From contig MNCI01025343.1 in NCBI GenBank assembly GCA_015680685.1, positions 272,481-336,480 of the forward strand: 64,000 nt of DNA, given 5' to 3'. The notes below the pieces were generated by a model. That model ran no database searches and had not been told where the DNA came from. It saw only the letters and a program-made list of their open reading frames with translations. The DNA is from Gnetum montanum (lineage: Eukaryota; Streptophyta; Gnetopsida; Gnetales; Gnetaceae). Shown one piece after another: positions 12,106 through 23,260 of this stretch. The position numbers and the translations under genes are program-made. Every line of letters starts with the position of its first letter. The first letter of the stretch is position 1.

Positions 12106-13310
12106 CTAGCTGGTTGTTACTGTTTTGCCACCTTTTCTGCCCTTGACATTGTTCTGAAGCACAACTAAGGGATAATTCAGACATTCTCTACAATCTGCCA
12201 CTGGGATATCCTTCCAGCACCGTACAAATCCATAGATTGTATTGTTGATTCCAGACACATTAGTAGCATTCGTCCCTATTGATGCATAAATTTTGGTCAT
12301 GCCAACACTGGAAAAACTCGTTTGAGGAGGCTATAGCCTAGGGCACCTCCTGTATGGATACGGAAACCAGGGAATAGTCTCAGCTGGAAAGAGCCATGTG
12401 ACCACGTGATAGAGAGATAGAGAGATAGAAAACATAGAGAGAGATAAAACATGAAAAAAAACTAAAGGAGAGAGAAACAGGAACCACCAACAGGATGCAT
12501 GGTTGTGTTGCCGCAAGAATGATGTGTAGTTGCGATCAAACATCACCAATGCCCTGCGGACCGCCAACTGCATAAACATCATGTACAAATCCACCGTCCA
12601 CCACATGCCATTTGCTAAAATAAAAGAAGATAGAGAGAAGATCCACCAACAGCATGCATGGTTGTGTTGCCGCAAGAATGATGTGTAGTTGCGATCAAAC
12701 ATCACCAATGCCCTACAAACCGCCAACCGTTGTTGCTGCACATACTGCCAACTACCAAGAGAAAGAGGAGGTTTAGTCCATGGATTCATGGCCCTAGCCT
12801 CACTGGCCTAGGGCTTCCTGGCCTGACTTCTCCTCCTCTCCTCCCCCCAACTCCATCACCTTGATGGCTTTTTATAGCCAATTTTAGGGTTAGGGTAACC
12901 CATCTTTTTTTTTAAAAAATAAACAAAGGCCCCATGCCAAGCATGGGCATGTTGGTACCAATAGTCCCAAAAGCATATTTAGAGCTTGGATCTTACAGAG
13001 CTTCTGTGATAAAGTCCTTGAGGAGTTGGTGGGCAACTTTGTCATAACAACTTCATTGGCTTCATCAGCTTCATCAATGACTTGGATGTTCCACAGATAC
13101 CCGACAAGATTTGTGTTTGGTTGTGTAGTGAAATTGAAGCTCTGGAAACGTAGGAAACAGTCATCAAACCAAGCCATGGTGCCTGCAGCATTGCCACAAC
13201 TCGCAGGGGTAGATTTAATGACATCTTGAGTGCACTGCTTGCACTGGCTGGAATTAGTGCCCGCGTAGCATTGCAGAAGCCCATAAAACGCTGCTGATGA
13301 ATTTTCGCCT
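12106..13310 (-). pseudogene. DUF26 (Gnk2-type) cysteine-rich protein fragment
   Basis: Two DUF26 units are recognised by the C-X8-C-X2-C signature: CYAGTNSSQCKQC near 13235-13275 and CWKDIPVADCRECL near 12175-12216. The first unit also has the AWFDDCFLRF block (about 13150-13180), the usual WYDGCFLRY motif. Such paired domains form the ectodomain of cysteine-rich receptor-like kinases and secreted CRRSPs. No signal peptide, membrane segment or kinase domain is attached. The link between the two units is interrupted by about 650 bp of unrelated sequence (about 12305-12960). It is followed by the CslD fragment and preceded by the XTH fragment in the same orientation. Confidence 0.8.
12480..12732. 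repeat. Direct repeat inside the DUF26 interruption
   Basis: A block of about 90 bp (12480-12571) starting with an ACCACCAACAGGATGCATGG stretch recurs at 12642-12732 with a few substitutions. The copies are about 70 bp apart. They generate a duplicated peptide motif (MFDRNYTSFLRQ) on the minus strand that I do not recognise as a protein family. Confidence 0.85.
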
Positions 13311-13374
13311 AAAACAACGGTTTTGAATGCTGCTAGCTATGACAACGCATTCAAAATTTGCTCCAAAGCTCTAT

Positions 13375-13815
13375 GCAGATTTCTCTCTGTTGGGCTGTTG
13401 TTATAGTAGATGTTGGTTTTGCAGGGCATATGGCTGCTCGCTCTTGTTTCCTAAAAATTTGAAGTCCAGCTCATCTCTGGTGTTGTAATACTTGGATGCC
13501 ATATAGTATGCAGTGAAAACTCCTATAGAGTCTCCTGCAACAAGCTTCAGCTTCATGCTGAACCAACCAAATCTGTAACTGTTCTTGGTCTAAAATTCCG
13601 AGCATGATTTTTCATCGAGCTTGAGGTGCTAGATTTGGTCATTCTCAGAAGTAGTGAAGTGATCATGGACAAACAGAATAGAAAAATTCTCATCAAACGC
13701 TTGGATGGAGGCAGCAGTTGAGAATCCCACTGATATAGCAACATCAGTAACAACAACAACAATTAGAAAAAGGACCCTCACCCACAACTCAGCAAACATT
13801 CGTTCTCTCATTGCC
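13375..13815 (-). pseudogene. Xyloglucan endotransglucosylase/hydrolase-like (XTH) fragment
   Basis: On the minus strand a signal-peptide-like start (basic MRERMF, then about 15 hydrophobic residues) is followed by a glycoside hydrolase 16 N-terminal half: AFDENFSILF, LKLDEKS, FGWFSMKLKLVAGDS, FTAYYMAS, then DELDFKFLGN at about 13447-13476. Active XTHs read DEIDFEFLGN there. The second glutamate, the catalytic one, is lysine here. Several in-frame stops are present, and the C-terminal half is absent. It is joined upstream to a KDM5-like segment in the same frame, as in transposon-made chimeras. Confidence 0.75.
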
Positions 13816-14320
13816 ATTGCTCTTTGTTTGTTACATGGTTTTCTACAAATGCAATAAAGAACATTGCACACCTTTAGATCTTGTAGTTCCTTACCAAAAT
13901 CTATAGGTAATCTTTCCCCATTAGATATTAATTTGAAAACACCATCCAGTTCCAATGCTCCATCATCATCAACTACCTTTCTTGCATGAACAGCCCATTG
14001 AGAAGCTACATTTTCTATCCTTTTGATTTCTTGGAAGTATTTATCATTACAGGTTATTTCTAATGCCACTCCTTCTATTAGAACACGTTGAATATATTTT
14101 AGAGTGGGCTTTGGGAATCCCTCCAAAATTTCTTTAGCCTTCCTTCTCCAAGAATTTATACAAAGAACTCTGAACAATTGATCACTTTCTTGCCTTACTA
14201 GTTGAAAGAACTCTGGATAATTGATCACTTTCCTACCTTACCAGTTGAACAATCTCTGCACAGCCTTTAGGGCATTAATAAGCCTTTCTTCATCATCATC
14301 AACAGTAACCTTTTAACTCT
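13816..14320 (-). pseudogene. KDM5/JARID-type demethylase fragment (PLU-1-like region plus PHD start)
   Basis: The minus-strand frame from about 14228 gives WRRKAKEILEGFPKPTLKYI, then ALEITCNDKYF, a SQWAVHARKV block, GERLPIDF, and LYCICRKP as the beginning of a PHD finger. The order (helical PLU-1-like linker, then CICRKP) matches plant KDM5-type histone H3K4 demethylases. The JmjC catalytic domain is absent, and the PHD is cut after its second cysteine pair begins. A roughly 44-bp tandem duplication (about 14168-14250) disturbs its start. It runs in frame into the XTH fragment. The family assignment is by motif order only. Confidence 0.6.
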
Positions 14321-14385
14321 AAAATTTTGAACTGAACTTTTCTTATCAAATCGCTACTACATGGAATGGTAGAAATGTGCCAAAA

Positions 14386-15136
14386 ATACTTTGTTCTAAT
14401 AATTTTTCTACCATGTGGTCTTGACACAAGTTTTCAAACATTATTCTTTTGAACTGATTTAACTCTTTCTTTGTAGCAAGCCCCCATGATTTATCTTCTA
14501 ACGCTTCAGCTATGTTTTTAGATTCTAATAGAGATAGGAGACATGAATAACCAGAAAAATCTTGAGATGTTCCTCTAGTCCTAATGCCATCATAACGATT
14601 ACTTATGATATATTCAGGAGGATGATTTTTATGATAATTTGTTTGAGAAGATGATCGTTGCTCCTAATTTTTTTCATGATGACTTTGTATTTGGTTCTTA
14701 CTAGTAGATGAATAACTAGGAATAATATCTTCATCTATCTTGCTTTTAAATTTTTATTTCTTTTCTTTTCTATTCAAAATAAAACCTAAAAACTCTAAAA
14801 TAATCGACCTTTGGCTTCTTACCACAGTTTAGCTCATATGCCATCTTAGTTGTATGAGGTCTTATTAGGATGCAATTGCCAATGTAGTAAGTAGTGTTTA
14901 TGGCTGTTTTCCAAAATGATTTTGAAAGATTCTTCTCATGCAACAATATCTTGGTCATTTCCTATAGGACTCTATTGCTACATTTAGCAACCCCATTTTG
15001 TTAAGGTGTTTTTGAATTGGTAAATTGATGAGTGATGCATTTATTATCATAAAAATCTACAAGTAGATGATTTTAAAATTCTTCATCATGATCACTTTGA
15101 ATGGTCTTTATTACGTATTCCTTTTCCTTTTGTAAT
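14386..15136 (-). pseudogene. Copia element F: integrase C-part and RT N-terminus
   Basis: Minus-strand reading gives IKTIQSDHDEEF, the integrase core around its second aspartate (15130-15085). Next come QNGVAK, then MTKILLHEKNLSKSFW and YELNCGKKP (14958-14770). A linker follows with ALEDKSW and KKELNQFKR (about 14540-14450), and then SRPHGRKIIRTKY, the start of RT. Stops and frameshifts are frequent. The integrase is interrupted by element A at 15137, and its N-terminal half lies at 23919-24240. Confidence 0.85.
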
Positions 15137-15767
15137 TGATGGTGGTGAGGTACCCCTACACTCAACCATATGAATACGAGTGTTACACGTGCGATCCAGT
15201 TGAACTACAAGGACTAAGTGCTTACGTGCCTTATGGAACACTTAAGGTTAATTAATCTTTGTCTTCCTAGACATACTTGTATTGTCATGGTTGTATGGTT
15301 AAGTAAGTCTGAGGTATATGATTTTTTTAACTTTTATCTTTTTATCGCCTATGCTAAGAGAGGAAAGGGTGAAGAGACTAACTAACTTTCACTAACTAAG
15401 CTTTAATCATCCTAGCATCAGTATCTGTTCCCACTTACCGTACACACCCTGAACCAGTGCAACGCTACTGGGATTACCAAATGCTATTCGTTATTGGGTT
15501 ACCAAGCATAGCNNNNNNNNNNNNNNNNNNNNNNNNNNNNNNNNNNNNNNNNNNTTCACTTTGAGACTCCTACTGTGGGCACATGGAAATTATTCTATCT
15601 ATGGAATGGTAAAACTACCAGAGTTTAGGTAAGGGTCTAGATCTAGATGAGGAAACAAGGGAAAGTTGCCTCTTATTTATGAAACTGGCGATGGGCTGCA
15701 ATATCGTGTACACGATATCGCAGGGGCCGATGCGATATCGCAGCCCATGTGATATCGCGTCCCATCA
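15137..15767 (-). repeat. 3' LTR of element A
   Basis: It matches 23261-23918, with substitutions at roughly one base in twelve over the first 250 aligned positions (hand count). It contains a 42-base gap (15513-15554). The U3 end at 15690-15767 has repeated CGATATCG-type palindromes. The TATA box of the 5' copy (TATAAATAAG) is altered here to TTTCATAAATAAG. Confidence 0.95.
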
Positions 15768-15780
15768 TACCCCCATGACT
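15768..15780 (-). promoter_or_regulatory. Polypurine tract of element A
   Basis: The minus strand reads AGTCATGGGGGTA directly before the 3' LTR start TGATGGGAC. The same tract lies at the same place in element B (32524-32536). Confidence 0.8.
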
Positions 15781-17575
15781 GAATGAAAACTCATCCTACT
15801 CCTTACAAAATATTGGGAAGGTATGGGATTACTGACTCGAATGACACTAATGGTAGATGGGGTGACATGTGAATGGATCATCATTACAATACATGGCAAA
15901 ATTTAGTGTTCATGACAACAAGAGTGAACACTATACATAATTGACATCCAGCCTTATTTGGCAGCTGAGAGAGAAGAGAGAAGAGAGAGAGAGAAAAGAA
16001 GAAGTCTGCTGCTGCCAATGCCAAGATTGCACCTTTTAGTGTCCATCCATAAGCACGCCATCAATTTTATCCCTTGCATAACTGCTTCAGCGCTAGTCCA
16101 TTCCAAGTGTTTCCTCCAGATCCAATCCGTTGGTGTATGATTTCCATCTAAACACACAACACAGTCTAATATTAGCAAGGATAAATGAATCATAATGCAA
16201 TTGATACCTTGCTTCAGTGTAAGGTCCATTGGCTGAGTTGTGATATGGCTGATACAGATCTGGAGATATAATACTGGTGACTACCCACGAGGTGTAGGGG
16301 TTAAGAGAAAAATTGAAAAAATTGGACCAGGACCCCCATGATTGAGAGCAAACCTCCAGTAGCGATGGAATGGAAAAAGAGAAGGAATAAGAAAGATGAA
16401 GAAAAAGAAATAACGACAATGCTGATAAAATGGATGTCAAAGATGGAGATGAACAGAATAAATGGTGATTGTGGAAATGTTTAAGGGAAAGAAATTAAGG
16501 GATGCACCAAATAGGAATGCCAGTGGACCCTCCCCAAAGTAGGCTCATGCCCTTTATGCCCTAACAATCCCACATTCAGAGAGTCCATAGGCTCTAGGAA
16601 TGTCATTTGGAGACAAGATTTAAAGTTTTAACCACAAGAATTTACCAAAAATAAAACAATGCATCCACCAAAATATAGACTACTGATACAACCGGCAATG
16701 GGGTGATAAATGGGGAAAGAAGAATGGAAAGAAGAGAATGGAATGGAATCCCAAGAACAAGGTGAAGTACAACCCCTTGTGTGTTAATGGTTAATGTGAC
16801 TTAGTAGATCTCAGTCCAAATCTAGCCTCAAAAAAACCACATCCAGTGACTTTGCATTAATACATTCGGCCTATCCATCCACTTGAAGTAACAAGAATGC
16901 TTCCACCAAAGAGCCACCACCATTCCGATGAAATGAAAGAGGAGAAAGTAGGAAGTGAGAAGGGCCTTAGTTAGAGGGAACATATTTATTTTAGTTCCAT
17001 AACCAGTGCTTGTAGCCCAAATGATTATTTCTTCTAAGGGGTGTGCTTTGAATTCTCACTATTTTTTTTTTGTGTTTTTGCATGAGAACCACACCATGCA
17101 AAGACTTATTATTTTTATTTGCTCAGCTTCCCAATAATGTGGCAACGTTAGGATGGTAAGAAAACTCAAGAAGAAAACATCCAAGCACCCAAGAGAATGG
17201 CCAGCACAAGTGCATCAAATCCCCTTGAAGTCACACCCTTTTCAATCCTTGAGTCCTTCCTTAGTTTGAGAAATACCTAGTCATTGATTCATTGATAGTT
17301 CCTATTATTGAGGAAGGGATTGTACAGTTCCAAGCCAAGAGAGACCATAGAAATTTANATTAGGTGATGAATCAAACAAAGTAATCAAACACACAAAGAA
17401 ATGAAAAAGTATAAATGATGTTGTAAAACCAAAATGAGAAAAGTTAAAGAAATTTGTAAAAAAATGTGTAAAACAAAAATTAAAAAGAAACTGAGGGCTG
17501 CAAATGATCAGCATAGGTAGCCATCTCCCCCATGACTGAATTGGAAGGGAGAGATCTAAAATAGTGAGCGAGATT
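15781..17575 (-). other. 3' noncoding region of element A
   Basis: No gene is recognised. The stretch is colinear with 32537-34660 of element B. Shared blocks include a GA-rich tract near 15965, CCTCCCCAAAGTAGG near 16531, the CTTGTAGCCCA block near 17011, and ACCACACCATGCAAAGAC near 17088. Conservation of noncoding order between two decayed copies suggests structural or packaging functions. I see no env-like frame with a signal or membrane segment that I would trust. Confidence 0.6.
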
Positions 17576-17580
17576 GTCCT

Positions 17581-19728
17581 TGAAAACACCATAAAAATTT
17601 GGCCTAGCACTTCTAGACAAGACTCAAGTTAAGTCATGCCACTGCCCAACATGAGTACGGCATGACCAAACTTAAGAGCCTCCAAAACAGCAAGAAACCA
17701 CACACAATTGAATAGGCAAAGCCCCCGGGACCCACGAGTGATTGCTCCAACTCTCGGCATCTGGAATCTAGGGTTTCAGGCTAAAAAATGCATGGTTTTC
17801 GCTGTATACACTTTGGTCATGCCATGGTCACGTGGCCTAGCATAAGACCAGTGTGTGTACAGTGTGACCAACTTCTGGAGCCCTAAAATCAAGTTTAAAC
17901 AACCCAGATTCGAGCACATGGATCCTCCATGAGCTTCATCGATGCCCCCTGTAGCTCCCAGCTTTCGAAACCTTGAAATTTGAGCTTAGAATCACATGTT
18001 TTGAGCCACTATCAGTTGGTCATGCTGAGGTCACGCTGCACAGTGTGACCAAATAAGAACAGCTCAATTCGGGCACCTCCAGGAAGAATTTTGGCATGAA
18101 TTCAACTCCCGGGAGCTAGGCAGCAATTGTACATTTTCACAGGCTCCAGAAAATCAAAATTTGGGCCTCAAACATGACATTTTTAGTTAGTCACACTGAG
18201 GTCACGCTGCACAGCGTGACCACAGCTTGACTAAGTAGAAACAGGGCACATCAAGTAGTTTTAGGTCCAGTTTTGACATGAACTCAATCCCTAGGGGACA
18301 GGCAACAATTGTACTGACTCTCAAGCTTCAGAAAATCCATATTTGGGCTTCAAATATGTCATTTTAACTTGGTCACGTTAAGGTCATGTTGAGGTCATGC
18401 TGCACAGTGTGACCAAACAAAAGATGACCAAAATAGTAGCAAAATGGAGTTAAATTTAGCATCTAGGCCACCCTGGAGAGCAAGTAGCAGTTGAGCATCA
18501 ACAAATGGGCATCAACATCAAAAAATTAGCTCAAAACAGGGCATAAACACTTGGTCATGCTGAGGAATGTATGCCAGAAAAGCCTCCAAATCAGCTCAAA
18601 TTCGACGTGCAGAACCTTCTTGACCTTAGGCATGTAGACCCACTTTGAAAATGGATCTCATAGGTCAAAAATGGGCTCAAAATGCATCATAAACATTGGA
18701 CACACTGATAGTCACGTTGACGCCAGCGTATGCACAGCGTAAACGCTGGACGCCAGCTGCCTGATGCCAGACGTTGATGCTAGGACACATTGCAGACACG
18801 TCAGAGCCAAATCCACGCACGCTGGAGACCTTGGCGGAGCAAAAATAGCACAGATCTGTAGATCTAGAGGCCATACATCCAGATCCACTCTTGTACTTTA
18901 ACATTCTTTGTACATCTTGCATTTTTCAGTGTATCAAGCTCTTACGCTGTGTATTACATACGCCAGCGTATGAAAGATCTTGATCACTCTTCACCTTGCA
19001 CATTGTAAAATTCTGTGCATCTGGTCAAAACACAGATACTTGTCACCTGATCTAGATTTCCCTCACCCCCGTAGCCATAGATCTTCCTCCAGATCTGGGT
19101 TCCATGCCTGAAAATCCTATAAATACCCTATTTTTCCATTTAATGGGGGTTTAGAATTTTGGGGCATCGAGACCTAGAAGGTTGGCAATTTTGGAACAGG
19201 AAAACTAGCAATGCTGAAACTAGACTTAGTCATGCTGAGCACTGTAGGGAAATCTTGGTCACGCTGCACACCTATAACCAGAAACCCGTAATCTCCCAGC
19301 ATCTATACACCGTTCACATCGGGGCTAAACGTCCACCTTGCAAATCAATCCGCAACTGCGTTCTGACCAGTGCACTTTTATTTGTAATCGTCAATCAATA
19401 CATTACAATTTTATCATCCATTTTTCTCTATTTACACCGTTTACATTTGTTATAGTTTTTCATTATTGTTGTTCATGTTGTGTTTTCATTTACATCTCGT
19501 AGGTTCATTTGTGTTTAAGTTTGCATCCGTTTACGTATAACCCAGCACATCGCAACAGCGTACGCTAGGGGAAGTCCTTGTTTGATTTGCATGCAGACCA
19601 CCTAAGGCACCCTACCTTAATTTATTTGTAGCTTTCCCTCATGTGAAGGTGGGGTCTTACTGTGTCTTCTGTAGATCTCTCAGCGTCCGTTTCATTCCAG
19701 CCTCGCGTTGACAATTTCGGACAATACA
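17581..19728 (+). mobile_element. Solo LTR, Tat-type, inside element A
   Basis: It begins TGAAAACACCATAAAAATT and ends CGGACAATACA. The flanks are GTCCT (17576-17580) and GTACT (19729-19733), a 5-bp duplication with one mismatch. The termini resemble those of element C (TGAAACACCATGG...TTACA), so it belongs to the same superfamily. A TATA box (CCTATAAATACCC) lies at 19116-19128. Upstream, from about 17800 to 18760, it carries many GGTCACGCTG/CAGCGTGACC words. No internal region is attached. Confidence 0.85.
17995..18760 (+). repeat. GGTCACGCTG / CAGCGTGACC palindromic word array
   Basis: Pairs of GGTCA(C/T)GCTG followed closely by GCACAG(C/T)GTGACC occur near 18017, 18186 and 18371, with single words near 18553 and 19257. 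A cluster of ACGC/GCGT words lies at 18714-18760 (GCCAGCGTATG, ACAGCGTAAACGCTGG). Each pair could form a short hairpin or a two-site binding platform. It lies in U3, upstream of the TATA box. Confidence 0.8.
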
Positions 19729-20052
19729 GTACTCTCTAAAATGTGCTATGTGCATAGACCATTCTAGGTTCATAATAAGGGTTGGTCGGTTGTACACAGA
19801 CTAGTATTCTCCTATTGGAGTACTCATTTGGATTTTCTAAGAGTTTCTAACTTCCCTCGATTGGTGTTTCAGATTAAGGGTTGGAAGTTGGTGACACTCT
19901 TGCTCCAGTGCATCTATGCTTTTTTCATGGGCTCAAGTTGGTCCCCTAGTTAGTTCCATGCATATTGGTGGATTGCTCTCTTGATTAGTTGTCAACCACT
20001 GTTGTGTGGTTGGTACATACAGGCACTTTTGTATGTTAAATTCCTGAGCACA

Positions 20053-20480
20053 TTAGTTGCATGCAGGAGATGTTGAATGCTCCTGTACGCTGTCACCCTT
20101 TGTATCACTGTATGTGATGCATGGAACTTTCTTCTTCTCGATCTTTCCATAAGTGTTTTCCTTAGATATTTCCAAGGAAAGATCATAGATTCCTAGGCAT
20201 GCATTTATGGTACTTAACCATGCCCTTCCCATTATTATTGGGAAGTCCCCTTTGTCATTGTTTATTTGGATCACTAGGAAATCGGCTGGGTATGACCAAC
20301 CACACACAGTGGTAATGATGTCCTCAACCAATCCCAAGGGAATAGTGATGGACTGGTCAGCTAGCTCTAAGTGAATATTGCTCTTCTTTAGTGGAGGCAG
20401 GTTCTAGGCTTTATACATTTCTTGCAATATCAAGTTGACTTCGGAACCTGAGTCAAGAAGAGCTTTATGTGGTTCATTCC
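20053..20480 (-). pseudogene. Element A aspartic protease
   Basis: On the minus strand KALLDSGSEVNLI (about 20467-20430) carries the retroviral-type DSG catalytic triad. Further down, GLVEDI, then GDFPIIMGRAWLS (about 20250-20210), is the usual flap and IILGRPWL-type motif. The frame is the same as gag, with one stop (TAG) between the triad and the C-terminal half. It would cleave Gag in the element's particles. The neighbours are gag upstream and, in place of RT, the solo LTR 17581-19728. The triad is intact, unlike in B. Confidence 0.85.
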
Positions 20481-20559
20481 CAGTGACTTAGAGGTAGATT
20501 AAGGGACTTCCAGGATCAGATAATTTCCTAGGAAGGTGGCCCACCTTTATCCAGTTAGT

Positions 20560-23115
20560 GATGGTATGTGTTAACATAACCGTGTGCGTTGAGCTCTATT
20601 GTTGGTTTGAAGGGAGCTCCAAAGCCTTATTTGATGGAGAAAATTTCGGAGGCTCAACTGCTTGTGGTTGTGAGAGCTTGTTTGGACTGTTGGTTTTGAA
20701 GAAAGGTCTTCTCCTTATACGGTTGTCAGAACTAGTAGCAAGTTGAAGGTTTACAACTCTTGTAGCATTGCGTTGCTATGGTTGAGTGGGGAGTTCCCCT
20801 TGCATCGCTGGAGCAGGTAGTAGTGGAGCTATCGGTGTAAGAGTTGCAGGTGGATTTGGAGGATGGTATGCATGTGGTGTGTCTCTCCTAGGAGAAGGAG
20901 TCCTATAGTACTCTAGAGCTTGGTAGTCACATTGTGGAGTCACGTGACCAACAGAGTCACTTGGAGAGATTGGCTGCTGCACGTAATAGCCATATGGATT
21001 TGGTTGCTAGTAAGGGTATTGTTGCCTTGGCGGTGGCATCCCCTATGACTGTGGGTATTGCCACTGCTGGTGTTGCTCCATAGGTTGTGGCAGAGTTCCA
21101 CTTGGATAATACATTAATGGTTGGTGGAATTACCTCGGGTTACCTTGGGGATAAGGTAACCGATAGGGTGCTTTTCGTTTGTTAAGTCTTGGGTTGAGTG
21201 CATACACTCCAGACTCTTGCAGATGTGAGATTATTGGGCAGCATTCCTTAGGATGGTCATACTGACATATCTCACATCCACCATCATCTTCTGTATCAGA
21301 ATCCACAACCTCTTCAGTGATAGCTAATTTACCCTTACCTTTGTTATGTGCATAGTCCAAATCCCTCTTCTTTTTCTTATCATGGTCACTTCTTCGCTCC
21401 TTAGACTCCTCTATGACTTTTAAAACAATTTCAAATCTACTATCTAAGGAGTCCCACATTTGATCTACCTTAGCTGACACTTCTGTTATTAATTTCTGAA
21501 GCGGCAAGGTTTTCCTACTCACCAACTCTTCGAGTGGTAACTCATCCTCCTCCTCATAGAATCTTACTCCCCTCTTTCGGAGGAAAGGATCACGGTTACA
21601 CTCTTCCGTGCTTTCTCTCTTATGTAGCTCTCCTTCTTCCTTAGCTACTTGCTCCAACAATCTATGAACCTCATGGGACCTAAGTTCAGATAATCTCCCT
21701 TGGGCATATGTCCCAAGGATTCTCCTGGTTTCATGTCTTAGCCCATCTACGAGATGGAGTAGTTGATCCTATTATGCGTAACCATGGCCCAGGAAACGAT
21801 GTAGCAATGAATAATATCAGCCCATGGCAGCATCCAAGGGTTTGTGATTACCCTACTTCTATCCTTGGATCTGCTTTCGCAAGTTGGACACTTGAGAGTA
21901 CGTTTGATATTTATCGTTAAAAAATTCTAGCATCATACTCCACCTTCGAATGGATTCCGGTTCTAAGGACTGGTACTAGCTTTCAGCTTCTTTTATGAGT
22001 GTCCTTGGTAACAACTTTAATTTTTGCCACTCATTTTCAATGTTCTGCAAGGCACAGGCATCATGAAATACTTGTAAGTGGTTCTGTAGATTAGTGTTGT
22101 ATCCCCCCTTAAATCGTGGGATATTATTCATGTCTAATCTCTTGATTTGACTATCTTTTTGGTGCCTTGTAGGTATTCTAACGACCTCCATAATGTCTAA
22201 CATGCTTTGGGTTGCAAGTAGGGGTTCATCATGGTCGTTTCTCTCATGGCGTCTATGATGCCTACGGGGTTCCCTACTTTTCCTTCTTCCATGCCTTGAT
22301 TCCCTAGAGTGCCCTCATCCTTGCTCTCGACTCTCTCGTCGAGGTCTCTCATTTTGCTTACCCTTGTCCTCAAGGTTAGGTTCCTTATGATTGCATCCTG
22401 ATGTTGAAGAAGAGGGTGAATGTGATGATGAAGGGGAAGAAGATGGAGAACCATCGCCATGAAGATGTTTCCTACCTTCCCTTCGGTGATCTCAACCCCA
22501 ATCGTGATGACGATCAGAATGCTTGCCCTTATCTTGTGTTTGTGTTCCCTCATTGAACACTTGGTGTTCATGGGAATCAGAACCAGGGTTGTGTATTGTG
22601 GAGTGAAGGTTCTGATACACCACCTCCTTACTATCGTTAGGAGGGGGAACATCATTTTGTGGAGAACCTATTGAAATAGGTTCACCACCCTTAATTTCTC
22701 TTATGACGGGTGAAGCATTATGGGGTCCTTTGCCCTTCAACGATGTGTGGTAACTCTCTTGCCACGAGTCCCATTGATGTTGCACTTCTATGGGATGGTA
22801 GTCCCTTATGTTGTAATCGCATGCAATGTACTCAACGTATAATTACAACTTGCTAATTCGTGCAAGGGCACGAAGGAGCATGTTGGGGGCAGCTCTGTCT
22901 GGAGGCAACACTATGTTACCCTCCAAGTCTCTCCAATGCAGTTGTTCATCTTGATGAAATACAAAGGTAAAGTTGGGTATATATTCATCATGATGAGTAT
23001 ATACCACACTGAATTTTTGAGGAACTAGTAGATTTTGGTTATGTGTGTTGTACCGTCGATTGTCTCTAGTGTTGGTCCTAGGCGGTGAAGTGCTTTTGTG
23101 TGGAGAAGAAGACAT
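20560..23115 (-). pseudogene. Element A gag
   Basis: A single minus-strand frame runs from the ATG at 23115 (MSSSPHKSTSPP) through to the protease. It has more than a dozen stop codons and, as far as I can follow, no frameshift. Parts in order: an N-terminal region with FTFVFHQDEQLHWRD; a Ser/Arg-rich segment (about 22450-22220); the capsid-like domain with IPRFKGG, VFHDACALQN and LLPRTLIKEAES (22203-21976); the KRGVRFYEEEDELP linker; and a C-X2-C-X3-H-X3-C motif, CEICQYDHPKEC, near 21280-21240. A Pro/Gln-rich tail follows. Several stops sit where Trp or Gln is expected, fitting C-to-T decay. Confidence 0.85.
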
Positions 23116-23240
23116 TTTAGTCTTGTTTGGTGTGCTGTTTATCGTTATGTTAATTTTCTCTTGATTAACCCTAAGGGTTTGTTTTAGCTCCCAACAATGT
23201 AAATGATTTTATATGTTCTACGTAGCACACAAACAACTAA

Positions 23241-23260
23241 GTCCCCGACAATGGTGCCAA
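23241..23260 (-). promoter_or_regulatory. Primer-binding site, tRNA-Asp type (element A)
   Basis: The minus strand reads TTGGCACCATTGTCGGGGAC immediately after the 5' LTR end. It differs at a few bases from the plant tRNA-Asp 3' end complement (TGGCGCCGTTGCCGGGGA), the primer typical of Athila-like elements. Confidence 0.85.

Larger units (their letters stand above)
10195..14395 (-). mobile_element. Gene-capturing insertion in copia F (Pack-MULE-like)
   Basis: The copia RT frame breaks at IIRTKY (about 14390) and resumes at KYVFKNK (about 10203), so the bases between are an insertion. The junctions carry ATATTTGTT (10195-10203) and ATACTTTGTT (14386-14395), an imperfect 9-10 bp duplication of the size made by Mutator-like elements. 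The ends are weakly inverted: GGCAATCATTTGGGACC against GGCACATTTCTACC read from the other end. Inside are fragments of KDM5-like, XTH-like, DUF26 and CslD genes, all on the minus strand. A Helitron is the main alternative. Confidence 0.65.

Noticed and set aside
12331-12789. 152-codon minus-strand frame as a gene
   Set aside because: It is made of the two 90-bp direct repeats, shows no domain, and lies in the block interrupting DUF26.
10195-14395. Helitron as first choice for the gene-capturing insertion
   Set aside because: I found no convincing TC start with CTRR end and hairpin at the RT break points. The 9-10 bp duplication favours a Mutator-like origin, though Helitron stays possible.
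15954-16440. Minus-strand frames as an env gene of element A
   Set aside because: The hydrophobic stretches are low-complexity and the frame is not kept in element B.
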